Assembly: GCA_036558545.1 (NCBI GenBank)
Contig: DATBFJ010000061.1
Span: 1 to 30,326 of the forward strand
Source of the DNA: JALYGJ01 sp036558545
GTDB lineage: Bacteria > Chloroflexota > Limnocylindria > Limnocylindrales > CSP1-4
Direction: 5' to 3'
Length of the DNA stretch: 30,326 bases
This document shows, piece after piece, positions 16,881-24,226 of the stretch. Each line of letters starts with the position of its first letter. The first letter of the stretch is position 1. A program made the translations under genes and the position numbers. The notes under the pieces were generated by a model. That model did not search any database. It saw only the letters and a list, made by a program, of their open reading frames with translations, and had not been told where the DNA came from.

Positions 16881-16909
16881 TTGACGAGCCTCCCGATAGC
16901 GTCTAGTCT
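16881..16909 (+). promoter_or_regulatory. Promoter of the sulfate-type ABC operon
   Basis: TTGACG (16881-16886), 17-base spacer, TAGTCT (16904-16909). The predicted start point, about 16916, falls in the middle of the palindrome at 16911-16923, giving a ~40-base leader before the binding-protein gene. Confidence 0.65.
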
Positions 16910-16910
16910 G

Positions 16911-16923
16911 TCGACTAAGTCGA
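16911..16923 (+). promoter_or_regulatory. Putative operator TCGACT-A-AGTCGA
   Basis: A perfect 6+1+6 palindrome sits on the predicted transcription start of the sulfate uptake operon. It overlaps the word TGTCGACTA (16909-16917), which recurs exactly at 21429-21437 between the two Rrf2 genes. The position fits a repressor site; assigning it to one of the neighbouring Rrf2 proteins is inference. Confidence 0.5.
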
Positions 16924-16956
16924 GTAACTTGATCGACAAGACCGGAAAGGGAGAAC

Positions 16957-18102
16957 TTGTTCAAACCCGTCCAGCTGGCGGGCCCGCGCCTCGCGGTCCT
17001 GCTGCTGACTTCAGCACTGATTGCCACGGCCTGTGTAGGCCCGGCGAGCACGACCAAGCCATCAACTTCGAATTCGTCAACTCCGGCGGGCTCCTCCGCC
17101 AGCGCACCCAGCGCGGCCGCGTCGGCAGCAGCCAGTCCGACGTCGGCCGCGCCAGGGGCGTCGGCCGCCGCAACGCCGTTCACCACCACTCCGGGTGACG
17201 TGACGATCGTCGCCTACTCAACGCCCAAGGCCGCTTATGACGCGACCATCCCGTTGTTCCAGGCAACGTCGCAGGGTGCCGGCGTGAACTTCGAGGAGTC
17301 GTACGGCGCGAGCGGCGACCAGAGTCGTGCAGTCGCGGCCGGCCTTCCGGCCGATTACGTTGCCTTTTCGCTCGCACCAGACATGGAGCGCCTGGTCCAG
17401 GCCGGAATGGTTGCCTCAGATTGGAGTAGCGGTCCGACCGGCGGAATGATCACCGACAGCGTCGTCGTGCTCGCGGTTCGACCGGGCAACCCAAAGAGCA
17501 TCAATACGTGGGATGACCTGCTCCAGCCCGGCGTTGGGATCATCACTCCCAACCCCTTCAGCTCCGGTGGTGCCCGCTGGAACGTCATGGCCGCCTACGG
17601 CTCGTGGATCAAAGCGGGCATGACCGAAGAGCAGGCCACGGCCAACCTGGCTAAGTTCTTCCAGAACGTCCTGGTCCAGGACTCGAGCGCACGCAACGCT
17701 ACGCAGACGTTCCTGGCCGGACAGGGCGATGTGCTGATCTCGTACGAGAACGAGGCTATCGCGGCCAAGCAGGGCGGTCAGGATCTCGACTATGTCGTGC
17801 CCGACAGCACGATCCTGATCGAGAACCCGGCGGCCGTCACCAACGTCGGCGACGCGCCCGATCAGGCCAGGGCATTCCTCAACTTCGTTTTGAGCACGGC
17901 CGGCCAGCAGGCGTTCGCCGACCATGGCTATCGGCCAGTCATCGACGGTGTCAACGCGCCCGACGGCTACAGCTTTCCGGCGCCGCCGAACCTGTTCACG
18001 ATCGACGACCTGGGCGGCTGGACCGACGTCACGACCAAGTTCTTCGACCCGGACAACGGGATCGTGACCAAGATCGAACAGAGCATCGGAGTCAACCCCT
18101 GA
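16957..18102 (+). CDS. Sulfate/thiosulfate-type ABC transporter binding lipoprotein
   Basis: Captures the substrate anion outside the membrane for CysTWA. The 381-residue protein has a lipoprotein signal with lipobox ATAC (Cys26), then a ~50-residue Ser/Ala/Pro/Thr linker typical of tethered binding proteins in monoderm-like envelopes. The mature domain belongs to the sulfate-binding family: GDVTIVAYSTPKAAYDATIPLFQ, FEESYGASGDQSRAV, VVVLAVRPGNPKSINTWDDL, GVGIITPNPFSSGGARWN, and FLNFVLSTAGQQAFADHGYRPV. Start TTG 16957 has AAGGGAG three to four bases upstream. Sulfate, thiosulfate or, less likely, another oxyanion could be bound. It begins the operon with cysT, cysW and cysA. Confidence 0.88.
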   Translation: MFKPVQLAGPRLAVLLLTSALIATACVGPASTTKPSTSNSSTPAGSSASAPSAAASAAASPTSAAPGASAAATPFTTTPGDVTIVAYSTPKAAYDATIPLFQATSQGAGVNFEESYGASGDQSRAVAAGLPADYVAFSLAPDMERLVQAGMVASDWSSGPTGGMITDSVVVLAVRPGNPKSINTWDDLLQPGVGIITPNPFSSGGARWNVMAAYGSWIKAGMTEEQATANLAKFFQNVLVQDSSARNATQTFLAGQGDVLISYENEAIAAKQGGQDLDYVVPDSTILIENPAAVTNVGDAPDQARAFLNFVLSTAGQQAFADHGYRPVIDGVNAPDGYSFPAPPNLFTIDDLGGWTDVTTKFFDPDNGIVTKIEQSIGVNP

Positions 18103-18995
18103 GTCTCCTCACAGGGATCCGCCGGCCGGCTGGGGCCGGCGGCGGATCTGCGGGTGCACAACTCTCCCAGCCCGGTCCGCAGCTCTCTTCCCCTCGGAGC
18201 CTGCGACCGGGCGCCGGGCTGCTTGGCCCCGGGATCGCAGCCGCCTATCTCGGTGTGATCGTCATCCTGCCCGTGGCCGCGCTCGTGTTCACGGCCCTCG
18301 GCGGCGGAATCGACGCTTTCATCCACGCTGTGACCCAGCCGGCCAACCTGGCGGCACTGATCATGACCCTCTGCGCGGCGCTGCTGGTGGTCCTCATCGA
18401 CGCTGTCATGGGCACCCTGATCGCCTGGATCCTCGTGCGCGACGACTTCCCGGGCAAGCGCTCCGTTAATGCCCTGATCGATCTGCCATTCGCCCTGCCG
18501 ACGGTAGTTGCCGGCCTGACGTTGCTGACGCTGTACGGGCCAAAGAGTCCCTTCGGCCTGAACCTCGCCTACACGCAGCTGGCAATCGGCCTCGCCTTGC
18601 TGTTCGTGACGCTGCCCTTCGTGGTTCGCTCGGTTCAGCCCGTGCTTCTTGAGCTCGACGTGGAGATGGAGGAGGCCGCGGCATCGCTGGGCGCGTCGCC
18701 TTCGATGATCATGCGCCGCATTCTGCTGCCGACGCTGCTGCCCGCGATCTTGACCGGGGCCGGACTGGCTTTCGCGCGCGCCATCGGCGAGTACGGCTCG
18801 ATCGTGCTCATCTCGGGCAACATCCCGTTCAAGACACAGATTGCGTCGGTGGCGATCTTCAACCAGATCGAGAACGATGACCCCGCCGGCGCCGCAGCGC
18901 TGAGCGTCGTTCTGCTGCTGATTTCCCTGCTCGTCCTTGCCGGCATGGACCTGGCGCGGCGCCGTCGTTCACACGACGAGGGGACTGAGCTATGA
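18099..18995 (+). CDS. cysT: Sulfate ABC transporter permease CysT, apparent CTG start
   Basis: Forms half of the membrane channel. The frame is open from the binding-protein stop and has no ATG, GTG or TTG until GTG 18255, which would cut into the first membrane helix (LLGPGIAAAYLGVIVILPVAA). CTG 18099 forms a CTGA overlap with the previous stop and has GGAG seven bases upstream, so I choose it, giving 298 residues. The N-terminal ~40 residues are Gly/Ser/Pro-rich. The body has about six helices and the EAA loop MEEAAASLGASPSMIMRRILLPTLLP that contacts the ATPase. A large hairpin lies in the first codons (18116-18148). It overlaps cysW by ATGA. A shorter protein from 18255 remains possible. 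Confidence 0.85.
   Translation: MSLLTGIRRPAGAGGGSAGAQLSQPGPQLSSPRSLRPGAGLLGPGIAAAYLGVIVILPVAALVFTALGGGIDAFIHAVTQPANLAALIMTLCAALLVVLIDAVMGTLIAWILVRDDFPGKRSVNALIDLPFALPTVVAGLTLLTLYGPKSPFGLNLAYTQLAIGLALLFVTLPFVVRSVQPVLLELDVEMEEAAASLGASPSMIMRRILLPTLLPAILTGAGLAFARAIGEYGSIVLISGNIPFKTQIASVAIFNQIENDDPAGAAALSVVLLLISLLVLAGMDLARRRRSHDEGTEL
18116..18148 (+). repeat. Strong hairpin at the start of cysT
   Basis: GATCCGCC (18116-18123) pairs with GGCGGATC (18141-18148), and GCCGGC (18125-18130) with GCCGGC (18135-18140), around a TGGG loop with a single bulged base. There is no T tract, so it is not a typical terminator. Placed 14 bases after the binding-protein stop, it could shield the upstream mRNA from 3' decay or slow cysT translation, giving more binding protein than permease. 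Confidence 0.75.
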
Positions 18996-19948
18996 CCGGC
19001 GCGCACGGCGTTCTCGAGTCGCCAGCGGGCATGCAGACGGGCAAGGCGCCGGCCGCGTCGAGGGCATTCGGGCGGCGTTGGCCACGCCTCGCTGTGCGTT
19101 TGATCGGCCTGCTCTATCTCGCGCTTTTGCTCGCGGTGCCGGTCGGGCTCATATTCGTGCGAACCTTCGCGGGCGGGCTTGAGCCGGTTCTCGACGTACT
19201 GCGATCAGCGGATTTTCAGCATGCCTTCTGGGTGACCGTCACGCTCACCGCGATTGCCGTGCCGATCAACACGGTCTTTGGCGTCATCACCGCCATCGCC
19301 CTCGTTCGGCGGCGCTTTCCCGGTCGCGGACTGCTCAATGCCGTAATCGATCTTCCGTTCGCACTCTCACCCGTGGTCATCGGCCTGTCGCTCCTGCTCG
19401 TGTACGGGCAGAACGGGCTGCTCGGCGGCTGGCTCAAGGACATGGGCTTCCAGGTCATCTTCGCCATGCCGGGCATGGTCCTGGCGACCGTCTTCGTGTC
19501 GCTGCCGTTCGTGACGCGGGAGGTCATGCCGGTTCTGCGGGAGATCGGCACGGACCAGGAGGAAGCGGCTTACACGCTTGGCGCGTCACCGATGCGCACG
19601 TTCTGGCGCGTCACACTGCCGTCGATCCGCTGGGGCGTCATCTACGGGGTTGTCCTGACAACGGCTCGATCGCTCGGCGAGTTCGGCGCCGTCAGCGTCG
19701 TTTCCGGCCGGCTATCAGGCAAGACCGAGACGCTGACGCTGTACGTTGAAGAGCGCTATAGCGAGTTCGACCTGATCGGCGCCTACACGGCCGCGGTCGT
19801 GCTGGCACTGATTGCGGTCGCAGTCTTGCTGGTCATGAACGCGCTTCAGTCGGGTCGCGGAGCACGAGCTCGCGAATGGGTCACCGACCGCATACGTGTG
19901 CGCCGACGCACGGCTGTAATTCCCACCCCCATGAATTCGGAGGTCTGA
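18992..19948 (+). CDS. cysW: Sulfate ABC transporter permease CysW
   Basis: The second half of the channel. The 318-residue protein has an N-terminal cytoplasmic stretch, about six membrane helices, and the EAA loop QEEAAYTLGASPMRTFWRVTLPSIRWG. FVRTFAGGLEPVLDVLRSADFQHAFWVT and the FGAVSVVSGRLSGKTETLTLYVEERYSEFD segment are characteristic of CysW. ATG 18992 overlaps the cysT stop (ATGA) and has GAGGGG upstream. The C-terminal tail is Arg-rich and longer than usual. Confidence 0.92.
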   Translation: MTGAHGVLESPAGMQTGKAPAASRAFGRRWPRLAVRLIGLLYLALLLAVPVGLIFVRTFAGGLEPVLDVLRSADFQHAFWVTVTLTAIAVPINTVFGVITAIALVRRRFPGRGLLNAVIDLPFALSPVVIGLSLLLVYGQNGLLGGWLKDMGFQVIFAMPGMVLATVFVSLPFVTREVMPVLREIGTDQEEAAYTLGASPMRTFWRVTLPSIRWGVIYGVVLTTARSLGEFGAVSVVSGRLSGKTETLTLYVEERYSEFDLIGAYTAAVVLALIAVAVLLVMNALQSGRGARAREWVTDRIRVRRRTAVIPTPMNSEV

Positions 19949-19953
19949 TCGCG

Positions 19954-20922
19954 ATGGCCATCTTGATCGACGGCATCAGCAAGCGTTTCGGCGATTTCAT
20001 CGCGCTGGACGACGTGAGTCTCGAGGTGCGCGATGGCGAGCTGACGGCTCTGCTCGGTCCGTCGGGCAGTGGCAAGTCCACGCTGTTACGCATCATCGCC
20101 GGGCTCGAGGTGCCAGATGCCGGTCGCATCGCGCTCTCCGGCCGTGACGTCACGCACGTGCCTCCGCAGCAACGCGGCATTGGCTTTGTCTTCCAGCACT
20201 ACGCGCCCTTCAAGCACATGACCGTGCGCGACAACGTGGCCTTTGGGTTGAGCATCCGCAAGAAGCCCCGAGCCGAGATTGATGCCAGGGTCCATGAGCT
20301 GCTGAGCCTCGTCCAGATCGAGCAGTTTGCCGATCGCTATCCCTCGCAGCTGTCAGGCGGGCAGCGCCAGCGCATGGCGCTTGCCCGCGCGCTCGCGGTC
20401 GAGCCCGAGGTCCTGTTGCTCGATGAGCCGTTCGGCGCTCTCGATGCGCGCGTGCGCAAGGAATTGCGCGCCTGGCTGCGTCGACTGCACGACGAGACAC
20501 ACGTGACGACTGTCTTCGTGACCCACGACCAGGAAGAGGCGATGGAGGTAGCCGACAACATCGTCGTCATGAACCACGGCGCCATAGAGCAGATCGGTGC
20601 TCCGCGGGATCTTTACGAGCATCCGGCCAACGAGTTCGTCATGGGCTTCATCGGCGAGGTCAATCGGCTGGACGATGGTTGGGTGCGCCCGCACGACATC
20701 GACATCCTGCTCGATGAGGTGCCAGGCTCGGTCGAGGCGATGATCGAACGCGTGATCTACCTCGGCTTCGAGGTTCGCGTGGAGCTCTTGCGCAGAGACG
20801 GATCTCGCGTCTGGGCACAGGTGCCGCGCGATCAGGCCGAGGAGCTGGAGCTGGGTGTGGGCCAGATCGTCAGCACGCGAGCGCGCGAGGCGAGGACGTT
20901 CCCGAGCGTCGTCGCGGCCTAG
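19954..20922 (+). CDS. cysA: Sulfate ABC transporter ATPase CysA
   Basis: Powers sulfate/thiosulfate import. The 322-residue protein has Walker A GPSGSGKST (35-43), the Q-loop region FVFQHYAPFKHMTV, signature LSGGQRQRMALARAL, Walker B VLLLDEPFGALD, switch His in TVFVTHDQEEAMEVAD, and a C-terminal TOBE-like regulatory domain containing VRPHDIDIL. ATG 19954 is preceded by GGAGG and sits five bases after cysW. A longer in-frame reading from 19876 would lie inside cysW and is not supported. The gene is convergent with the Rrf2 pair, with only five bases between stops. Confidence 0.94.
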   Translation: MAILIDGISKRFGDFIALDDVSLEVRDGELTALLGPSGSGKSTLLRIIAGLEVPDAGRIALSGRDVTHVPPQQRGIGFVFQHYAPFKHMTVRDNVAFGLSIRKKPRAEIDARVHELLSLVQIEQFADRYPSQLSGGQRQRMALARALAVEPEVLLLDEPFGALDARVRKELRAWLRRLHDETHVTTVFVTHDQEEAMEVADNIVVMNHGAIEQIGAPRDLYEHPANEFVMGFIGEVNRLDDGWVRPHDIDILLDEVPGSVEAMIERVIYLGFEVRVELLRRDGSRVWAQVPRDQAEELELGVGQIVSTRAREARTFPSVVAA

Positions 20923-20927
20923 ACCGA

Positions 20928-21416
20928 CTACGAACGCGCGCCGACGCCGCGAATGCGGCCAAGCGAAACCCAGTTCTCCTTGTTTGCGGCGAGTTCCTCG
21001 ACCTCCGGCGGCAGTGTGCCATTGGCGAGATCGGCAACTGACGTGGACTCGAGCACGGACCTCAGGTTGGCTCGGACGGCGATCCATACGTCCGTGAGGC
21101 GGCCGGCGGCGCCCTTGTACGTGACGTTCTCCGGCCGATCGCCGCGAACGTTGGCCAGCGGACCGTCGACCGCGCGGATGACGTCCGCCAGCGAGATCTC
21201 TGACCCGGGTCGCGCGAGGGCATAACCGCCTTCAGAGCCGCGCTGGCTGCGCACGATGCCTGCGTGTTTCAGCTCGAGCAGGATCGACTCGAGGAACTTG
21301 ATCGGGATGTCCTGGGCTTCGGCGATGCGGTCGGCACGCATCTGCCCAGTTCCCTCGGCGGCGGCAAGCTCGGCGGTCGCCCTGATCGCGTAATCCGCCT
21401 TGGCAGAAACCCTCAT
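20928..21416 (-). CDS. Rrf2-family regulator (downstream paralogue)
   Basis: A 162-residue DNA-binding protein with the Rrf2 winged helix: MRVSAKADYAIRATAELAAAEG, IPIKFLESILLELKHAGIVRSQRGSEGGYALARP, then SLADVIRAVDGPLANVRG. Fe-S regulators of this family (IscR, NsrR, RsrR) have three Cys in the loop after the wing; none is present here, so it probably senses a small molecule or a protein partner, as CymR does with CysK and O-acetylserine. It is very similar to the gene just upstream (same strand) and sits next to the sulfate operon. The pairing with sulfate transport suggests control of sulfur uptake, but this is inference. Confidence 0.88.
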   Translation of the reverse strand: MRVSAKADYAIRATAELAAAEGTGQMRADRIAEAQDIPIKFLESILLELKHAGIVRSQRGSEGGYALARPGSEISLADVIRAVDGPLANVRGDRPENVTYKGAAGRLTDVWIAVRANLRSVLESTSVADLANGTLPPEVEELAANKENWVSLGRIRGVGARS

Positions 21417-21435
21417 GTCGACCGAGATTGTCGAC
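21417..21435 (-). promoter_or_regulatory. Paired GTCGAC repeat between the two Rrf2 genes
   Basis: GTCGAC (21417-21422), seven bases, GTCGAC (21430-21435): a dyad directly against the start codon of the downstream Rrf2 gene. The word TGTCGACTA (21429-21437) is identical to one in the sulfate operon promoter (16909-16917). It may be an operator or an intergenic regulatory site. Confidence 0.4.
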
Positions 21436-21920
21436 TATTGGCCGGGCGCGCGGCGCCGGCGATTGAGCGATATGTAGGCCTCGGGGTCCTCGGTAAGCTG
21501 CATGACGGCCTCTGGCAGGTCGCGTTCGACGACATCGGCCAGGCTGGTCGACTCGAGCACGCGGCGCAGGCTCGCGCGTACGGCGACCCACACATCGCGC
21601 AGGGATGTTGCCGCACCGTCGTATTCGACTGATTCGACACGTTCACCACGGACATTGGCCAGCGGTCCGTCGACTGCGCGAATGACGTCGGCGACGCTGA
21701 TGTCCTCAGCGGGGCGTGCCAGTGCGTAACCGCCGTCGGCGCCGCGCGTGCTCTTGACGATGCCGGCGTGCTTGAGCTCGAGCATGATTGTCTCGAGAAA
21801 TTTGGACGGGATCTTCTGCGCGGCGGAGATCTGCTCACGCTTGAGCGGTCGCGCATCGCTGGCCGCAGCAAGCTCAAGCGCGGCTCGAACGGCGTAATCG
21901 GCCTTGGCCGAAACTCTCAT
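21435..21920 (-). CDS. Rrf2-family regulator (upstream paralogue)
   Basis: A 161-residue paralogue of the next gene: MRVSAKADYAVRAALELAAASDARPL, IPSKFLETIMLELKHAGIVKSTRGADGGYALARP and SVADVIRAVDGPLANVRGERVESV. Cysteines are absent, so no Fe-S cluster is expected. ATG 21920 has GGAGA eight bases upstream; a longer in-frame start at 22064 would run through the promoter region and does not match the family. Its stop is 18 bases before the downstream paralogue, so both are likely one transcript. The C-terminal ~60 residues diverge most, consistent with different ligands or partners. It is divergent from the protease gene. Confidence 0.88.
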   Translation of the reverse strand: MRVSAKADYAVRAALELAAASDARPLKREQISAAQKIPSKFLETIMLELKHAGIVKSTRGADGGYALARPAEDISVADVIRAVDGPLANVRGERVESVEYDGAATSLRDVWVAVRASLRRVLESTSLADVVERDLPEAVMQLTEDPEAYISLNRRRRAPGQ

Positions 21921-21928
21921 GCGCCAAT

Positions 21929-21983
21929 TCTCCGAGATCTCACAGATACCCCACAGTCCCGTGGCCGAAGATCTTCCTTGACA
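21929..21983. promoter_or_regulatory. Palindromes and -35 box in the Rrf2/protease divergent region
   Basis: TCTCCGAGATCTCACAGA (21929-21946) is an 18-base palindrome with two mismatched pairs, centred on GAGATCTC and overlapping the Rrf2 ribosome site. GAAGATCTTC (21967-21976) is a perfect 10-bp palindrome next to TTGACA (21978-21983), a perfect plus-strand -35. A matching -10 at normal spacing is not evident. These may be autoregulatory Rrf2 operators. Confidence 0.4.
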
Positions 21984-22052
21984 CCCACTCGGAAGCAGCG
22001 GCGCGAGACTCTCCCGCTGCGTTGTACCAGATCGCGGAGTGAGATTCGCCCC

Positions 22053-23162
22053 ATGTCCCAGCACCGGCCACCACTGTTCATATTGGCATTGGCCCTCATT
22101 GCAGCACTCGTCACCGGTTGCGTGACGCTCTCGAACGCATCGACCACGCCCACGGCCAGTCCTGCCTCGCTGACGGGAACGACCGCCAATGCCGGTTCGA
22201 CCAACCCTCCAGCCGACAATGCCGCGTCACCGACGACGACCAATCCAGAGGCGTCGCAGGCGCCGGTTGATCCGTTCAGCCCCGTCGTCAGCATCGTCAA
22301 GAATGTCCAGCCAAGCGTCGTCACCGTCGAGACGGAAAATGGACTCGGCTCCGGCATCATCTACGACCCTAACGGCTACATCGTCACCAACAACCACGTC
22401 GTCGCGAGCGGCAACACGTACACCATCTCCTTTGCCTCCGGCGAGCAGCTGCCGGCCACGCTCGTTGGCACTGACCCCACCACTGACGTTGCCGTTCTCA
22501 AGGTCGACAAGACGGGTCTGCCCGCCGCGACCTTCGACCAGACCCTGCCCGACGTTGGCCAGCTCGCTGTGGCCATCGGCAGCCCGCTTGGCTTCGAAGA
22601 GACGGTCACCGTCGGCATCATCTCCGGCTTGCAGCGCACGATCCCCGGGTCCGCCCAGGAGTCACAGGCGCTCGTCGACCTCATCCAGACAGATGCGGCC
22701 ATTTCGCCAGGCAACTCTGGCGGTGCACTCGTCAACGCTGACTCGCAGGTCGTGGGCATGAACGTCGCGTACATTCCGCCTTCCGAGTCGGCTGTATCGA
22801 TTGGGTTTGCCATTCCTGCCCAGACCGTCCAGAACGTCGCCGACGATCTCATCGCCGGCAAGCAGGTTCAGCACGCGTTCCTGGGTATCCGGTACGGCAC
22901 GCTGACGCCCGAGATCGCACAGCAGTACAGCATCAACTCCGATCACGGCCTCGTTGTCCTGGAGGTCCAATCCGGCACGCCGGCCGACCAGGCGGGCATG
23001 AAGCCGGGAGACGTGATCCTGTCCGTGGATGGCCAGCAGATGAACCAGGTCGAGGATCTGATAGCAGTCCTGCACCAGCATTCGCCCGGTGACACAGTGC
23101 CGATCGTGATCGAGCGCGACAACCAGCAGCAGACGCTCAACGTGACGCTGGGCAATCAGTAA
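22053..23162 (+). CDS. HtrA/DegP-like trypsin-type serine protease lipoprotein with PDZ domain
   Basis: A surface protease for damaged or misfolded exported proteins. The 369-residue protein has a lipobox VTGC (Cys23), a ~50-residue Thr/Ser/Pro/Ala linker, then the protease domain with His115 (NNHVVA), Asp145 (TTDVAVLKV) and Ser222 (ISPGNSGGAL), and a single C-terminal PDZ domain (about 270-365, with GTPADQAGMKPGDVILSVDGQQ). This is the short one-PDZ type. ATG 22053 is chosen because it gives a proper signal peptide; a longer frame beginning at 21768 lies antisense to an Rrf2 gene. GGAGTGAG lies upstream but at long spacing. Confidence 0.93.
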   Translation: MSQHRPPLFILALALIAALVTGCVTLSNASTTPTASPASLTGTTANAGSTNPPADNAASPTTTNPEASQAPVDPFSPVVSIVKNVQPSVVTVETENGLGSGIIYDPNGYIVTNNHVVASGNTYTISFASGEQLPATLVGTDPTTDVAVLKVDKTGLPAATFDQTLPDVGQLAVAIGSPLGFEETVTVGIISGLQRTIPGSAQESQALVDLIQTDAAISPGNSGGALVNADSQVVGMNVAYIPPSESAVSIGFAIPAQTVQNVADDLIAGKQVQHAFLGIRYGTLTPEIAQQYSINSDHGLVVLEVQSGTPADQAGMKPGDVILSVDGQQMNQVEDLIAVLHQHSPGDTVPIVIERDNQQQTLNVTLGNQ

Positions 23163-23185
23163 CAGTCCCTTCGCGGACATTCCCA

Positions 23186-23226
23186 GGGGCCGGCCACTGC
23201 GGGCACAGTGCCGGCCTCTTTCCTTT
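23186..23226 (+). terminator. Terminator after the HtrA-like gene
   Basis: An 11-bp stem with one bulged C (GGCCGG-C-CACTG at 23188-23199 with CAGTGCCGGCC at 23206-23216) is followed by TCTTTCCTTT. It lies about 25 bases after the stop. Confidence 0.85.
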
Positions 23227-23258
23227 GGCGTCGAACGATCTGCCAAGGCTCATCGCGC

Positions 23259-23270
23259 TACCATTCGGCG
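23259..23270 (+). promoter_or_regulatory. Candidate -10 box for a leaderless exporter transcript
   Basis: TACCAT (23259-23264) lies six bases before ATG 23271, with no Shine-Dalgarno. The 12-mer TACCATTCGGCG is identical to the one before rpsT on the other strand. A -35 is not clear. Confidence 0.4.
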
Positions 23271-24212
23271 ATGCCCAGCCCGGCTCCCGAGACCTCACTT
23301 ATCCATGCCCGCGGCCTGACCAAGCGCTTCGGCGAGTTCACCGCAGTGGACGCGATCGAGTTCGACGTCGCGCCCGGCGAGGCCTTTGGCTTCCTGGGTC
23401 CCAACGGGGCCGGCAAGACATCGACGATGCGCATGATCGGCTGCACCTCACCGATCAGCGATGGCCTCCTGACCGTGCTCGGCATGGAGCCCAACAAGGA
23501 CGGCGCGCGCATCCGCTCGCGTCTCGGAGTCGTGCCGCAGCAGGACACGCTCGACAACGAACTGACCGTGCGCGAGAACCTCATCATTTACGGTCGCTAC
23601 TTCGGCCTGTCCCGCGCGGAGTGTCGAAGACGGGCCGACGAGCTGCTCGACTTCGTTCAGCTCTCCGACCGGGGCACGGACCTCGTTGAGCCGCTGTCGG
23701 GCGGCATGAAGCGCCGACTGACGATCGCGCGATCTCTCATCAACGAGCCGTCACTGATGCTTCTCGACGAGCCGACGACTGGCCTTGACCCGCAGGCACG
23801 ACATCTGCTGTGGGACAGGCTCTACCGCCTCAAGCAGCGCGGTGTAACGCTCGTGCTGACGACTCATTACATGGACGAGGCTGAGCAGCTGTGCGACCGG
23901 CTTGTCGTCATGGACAAGGCCAAGATCGTTGCCGAAGGCTCGCCGCAGGAGCTCATCACGCGTTACTCCACGAAGGAGGTGACCGAGTTTCGATTTGCCC
24001 CCGGTGTCCAGGAGACGCTCGACGGCCATCTCGATGGCCTGGCCGAGCGCATCGAGTGGTTGCCCGACCGCGTGCTGCTCTACGCCGACGACGGGGAGCA
24101 GGTTGTCGCCGCGTCACGCGATCGCGGCCTTACGCCCGAGACGACTCTTGTTCGGCGTTCGACGCTCGAGGACGTGTTCCTGCATCTGACCGGTCGCTCG
24201 CTGGTCGACTGA
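23271..24212 (+). CDS. ABC exporter ATP-binding protein (NodI/CcmA/NatA type)
   Basis: The ATPase of an ABC-2 export system with the two permeases downstream. The 313-residue protein has Walker A GPNGAGKTS (43-51), signature LSGGMKRRLTIARSL, Walker B LMLLDEPTTGLDPQARHLLWDRL, switch His in LVLTTHYMDEAEQLCDRLVVMDKAKIVAEGSP, and a ~90-residue C-terminal domain (RSTLEDVFLHLTGRSLVD) typical of the NodI/DrrA group. Substrates in this class range from lipo-oligosaccharides to drugs and cannot be predicted here. ATG 23271 is preferred to an earlier in-frame ATG at 23208, which lies within the upstream terminator. Confidence 0.9.
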   Translation: MPSPAPETSLIHARGLTKRFGEFTAVDAIEFDVAPGEAFGFLGPNGAGKTSTMRMIGCTSPISDGLLTVLGMEPNKDGARIRSRLGVVPQQDTLDNELTVRENLIIYGRYFGLSRAECRRRADELLDFVQLSDRGTDLVEPLSGGMKRRLTIARSLINEPSLMLLDEPTTGLDPQARHLLWDRLYRLKQRGVTLVLTTHYMDEAEQLCDRLVVMDKAKIVAEGSPQELITRYSTKEVTEFRFAPGVQETLDGHLDGLAERIEWLPDRVLLYADDGEQVVAASRDRGLTPETTLVRRSTLEDVFLHLTGRSLVD

Positions 24213-24226
24213 GGCTGCTGCGGTAG

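Noticed and set aside
15722..16939. Long open frame (405 codons) antisense to dnaK
   Set aside because: It is a by-product of GC-rich codon phase in a highly conserved gene; it has no family resemblance, and its start lies in the dnaK/binding-protein spacer.
16957..20922. Possible molybdate or phosphate rather than sulfate transport
   Set aside because: Both permeases and the binding protein carry sulfate/thiosulfate-family sequence features; phosphate (PstS) and molybdate (ModA) hallmarks are absent.
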